Assembly (NCBI GenBank): GCA_003508835.1
Contig: PUFA01000027.1
Location: 9,114,001-9,178,000, forward strand
Origin: Eonycteris spelaea
Lineage: Eukaryota > Chordata > Mammalia > Chiroptera > Pteropodidae
Direction of reading: 5' to 3'
DNA length: 64,000 nucleotides
Shown: positions 62,323 through 64,000 of the stretch, piece by piece
Layout of the letters: each line of letters starts with the position of its first letter
Position numbering within the stretch: the stretch's first letter is position 1
Translations under genes and position numbers: made by a program
The notes under the pieces: generated by a model
Databases searched by the model: none
What the model saw: only the letters and a program-made list of their open reading frames with translations
What the model was told of the DNA's origin: nothing

Positions 62323-62568
62323 CTGAATCATATGCAAAATCTCTGGGTTCCTGTTTAATCATCAGAGGAGGGGGAAGGTTTGGCTGGGAGCACCACCAAC
62401 CATGGTGTTGTGTTCATATACTGGTCATGGTACTCTTGCTTAAAGCCTTGAGGTGGGAAGGGGATGTTTGGCTCAGACATCTGCCGTTGGTACACAGGAC
62501 GTCCTTCCCTTGGCATTGTCGGCAGAGGAGGAAAGGAATTACAGGGTTCCGAAAGCTGGCGGCGAAAT
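62323..62568 (-). CDS. ETV1: ETV1 coding exon: central regulatory region (FRRQLSEP...FAYDS)
   Basis: The exon opens after a CCAG acceptor and ends TCAG before a GT donor at 62322. It encodes the central region that tunes activation. Visible are FRRQLSEP and QRQMSEP, basophilic kinase sites corresponding to Ser191 and Ser216 of human ETV1 (RSK/MSK/PKA targets from the literature), then FKQE and IKQEP, which fit the SUMO consensus (hydrophobic-K-x-E). One substitution against the human protein as I recall it is Val for Met in GRPVYQRQ. The exon is 246 bases where 248 are needed for the known phases. One base is missing near 62423 (after the codons for EYHD) and another in the T/C run near 62375-62381. 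Between them the reading is out of frame and hits a stop; after the second the codons for IKQEPRDFAYDS reappear. I read these as sequence errors. Confidence 0.95.
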
Positions 62569-64000
62569 CTGGAAAATAAGAGCATGTTTCGAATAAAAGA
62601 GTAATAAGGAATACTCTTTAAAATACTGGTACGCTTTTTAACTGCTTACTTAATGAACGTGATGCCAACTGTCCGAAAGTGTAAATCTTTAACAAAGATA
62701 GATTCTGCCTTCCTGGGTCAGAAACACTGTGCTTTTTAATGAAAATGTGACTTGTGTTCCCCTTCTAATTGGTCCCCCATTTTGGTACATCGCAATAAGT
62801 TAAAGGTGAGCTTTGAGTGGGGCAAGGAGAACACTTTTTTTGAGGAAATACATACCCTAATAGTAAAAAAGGTCAAATTCTGAATCAATTAAATCATTTA
62901 CCAAGTTTCCATATTAAGAAGGTCTCACATAATAATATACTGGGGGGGGGGGAGGGCAGGAAAAAAACAGAAGAATCTGATCTCAAACTGCATCCTCTGT
63001 CTTTTAATTCTGTTACCAAACTAATCAACAAACTAATAAAAAAATCAACCAAATAAAAACCTACTTATCGGTTTTCATTCCCTCATTATCAGTTAATGAG
63101 GAAACAAGAGAGCAAAGACTCTCTTCTCAAATGGGCATGGCTCTTAAATCTTCAATAATGTCCTAAGTAACATGGGATTCTAGTGATAAATCAAACTGGG
63201 AAATATTATAGACTAATCCAAGCTGGCTTTTAAAAGACCATCTCTTTACTGACAAACAGTAGCACATAACACACTGAGTTCCAATAGCTTAAAAAAAAAA
63301 AATCAGGTTGATAAAGATATCTGTAAAATATACAGCAGACTTCCAAAGATGGAAAGAGCATGTAAATGTGGCATAAATTTGGGACAGGTCATGCCATTAG
63401 GACATGAGGAAGTTCTGGGGCCTTGGCAGGAGGCTGAGTGAGTCTCTGTTCTTTCCTTCTTGGTTATACTCTGTAACGATTGGCTAATCACATAATCGTT
63501 CAGTTCTGTGTTTCTCATCCATAATATCATTGACCTACCACAAAGATGTGGATTAATTAAAGATTTAAAAGTGCTCTAAAAATGCCCAGGAGTGCTTAAA
63601 AATAACCTATCCAGCATTACTATGAGCAAATATAAGCCTATTAACTCCCTGTCTTCCCCCCCACTAAACGTATTCTGGAGACTTTAATTTGGAAAGTTAA
63701 CATTTAATTTTGGTAACATTAAATAAAAATAAGGTAAAAGCCAAAGAATTGCAAAGCAGTTAACGTTAGCATTTCTAAGAACACCCATCCTGTGATTTAA
63801 CTCTAGCCTCACTGGCTGCCCTGGAAAACACTGAAATTCCACCTACACCTGCAGAAAATAAACTTAGAAACTTAGATATTGCGCAACAGTGAGGCTGACA
63901 GACACTGCATTCATTTCCCTTCCCTTGCTTATTTCATTAGCCAAAAAAAGAAACAGAAATTATCATTAAGAACTGTCAAGGAATGAATCAGAAAATTGTA
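62569..64000 (-). other. ETV1: ETV1 intron, truncated by the window edge
   Basis: No exon of the preceding coding part is found. Contains a short G-run (62942-62951) and otherwise unassigned sequence. Confidence 0.75.

Larger units (their letters stand above)
31600..64000 (-). other. ETV1: ETV1 locus, 3' half (six coding exons plus 3' UTR)
   Basis: Six minus-strand exons with AG/GT borders translate in order to the C-terminal half of ETV1/ER81, a nuclear PEA3-group ETS factor that binds GGAA/T core sites and acts downstream of receptor tyrosine kinase/MAPK signalling. Exon phases join correctly at every junction except where single bases are missing. Introns are about 13.5 kb, 1.4 kb, 3.0 kb, 5.1 kb and 4.6 kb. 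The preceding exon, which should end in the residues before FRRQLSEP, is not found between 62569 and 64000, so the window ends inside an intron. Identification rests on long stretches of identity with the ETV1 protein as I remember it, including the complete ETS domain. The residue strings at the PEA3-specific sites argue for ETV1 over ETV4 or ETV5. The 31600 boundary is a guess based on a possible polyadenylation signal. Confidence 0.96.

Noticed and set aside
34158..62568. ETV1 as a pseudogene because of frameshifts
   Set aside because: Introns and splice sites are present, three exons are perfect and identity is high around every break, so sequence error is the simpler reading.
62942..62951. 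G-quadruplex in the G10 run
   Set aside because: A single long G-run with too few separate runs close by; likewise 42703-42719 is a weaker candidate than 43341-43362.

Overview
This is mammalian nuclear DNA. It is AT-rich, full of decayed LINE/SINE/LTR/DNA-transposon relics and microsatellites, and holds one gene, split into short exons with GT/AG splice sites. That gene is the 3' half of ETV1 (ER81), an ETS-family transcription factor of the PEA3 group, on the minus strand. The ancient repeats (L2, MIR, CR1/L3, MLT1, Tigger, Charlie/hAT) are shared by placental mammals. I see no Alu, B1/B2, CAN-SINE, Bov-tA or horse ERE copies. Two L1 3' tails (34424-34556 and 58450-58545) read like laurasiatherian L1 tails; the second most resembles ones I associate with bats. 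A laurasiatherian is likely and a bat possible, but I cannot name the species.

Layout. 1 to about 31,100 is intergenic desert downstream of ETV1. It has no gene I can support, only relic repeats, microsatellites and a few repeat-free stretches that could be regulatory. About 31,600-34,157 is the probable ETV1 3' UTR. Six ETV1 coding exons follow in transcription order from right to left: 62568-62323, 48790-48722, 47363-47295, 44287-44118, 39047-38946 and 34378-34158. The introns between them are 13.5, 1.4, 3.0, 5.1 and 4.6 kb. The 5' part of the gene (acidic activation domain and first exons) lies beyond position 64,000.

The exons together encode the central regulatory region (two RxxS-type phosphorylation sites and SUMO-consensus IKQEP motifs), the whole ETS DNA-binding domain and the C-terminal tail. 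The three exons 47.3, 44.1 and 39.0 are perfect. The other three carry four single-base losses in short homopolymers relative to the ETV1 protein I remember. Each breaks the frame or a donor site. Because the ETS exons are intact and the gene keeps its introns, I read these as consensus errors of the assembly, not as gene decay.

The most notable extras are a cluster of four palindromic E-boxes inside the largest intron, an antisense CR1/L3 LINE with a recognisable reverse-transcriptase motif, a three-layer nest L2 > MLT1 > Tigger, a probable solo LTR near 7.4 kb, and two strong G-quadruplex candidates (one in the 3' UTR). I found no new gene system, no CRISPR and no RNA gene.
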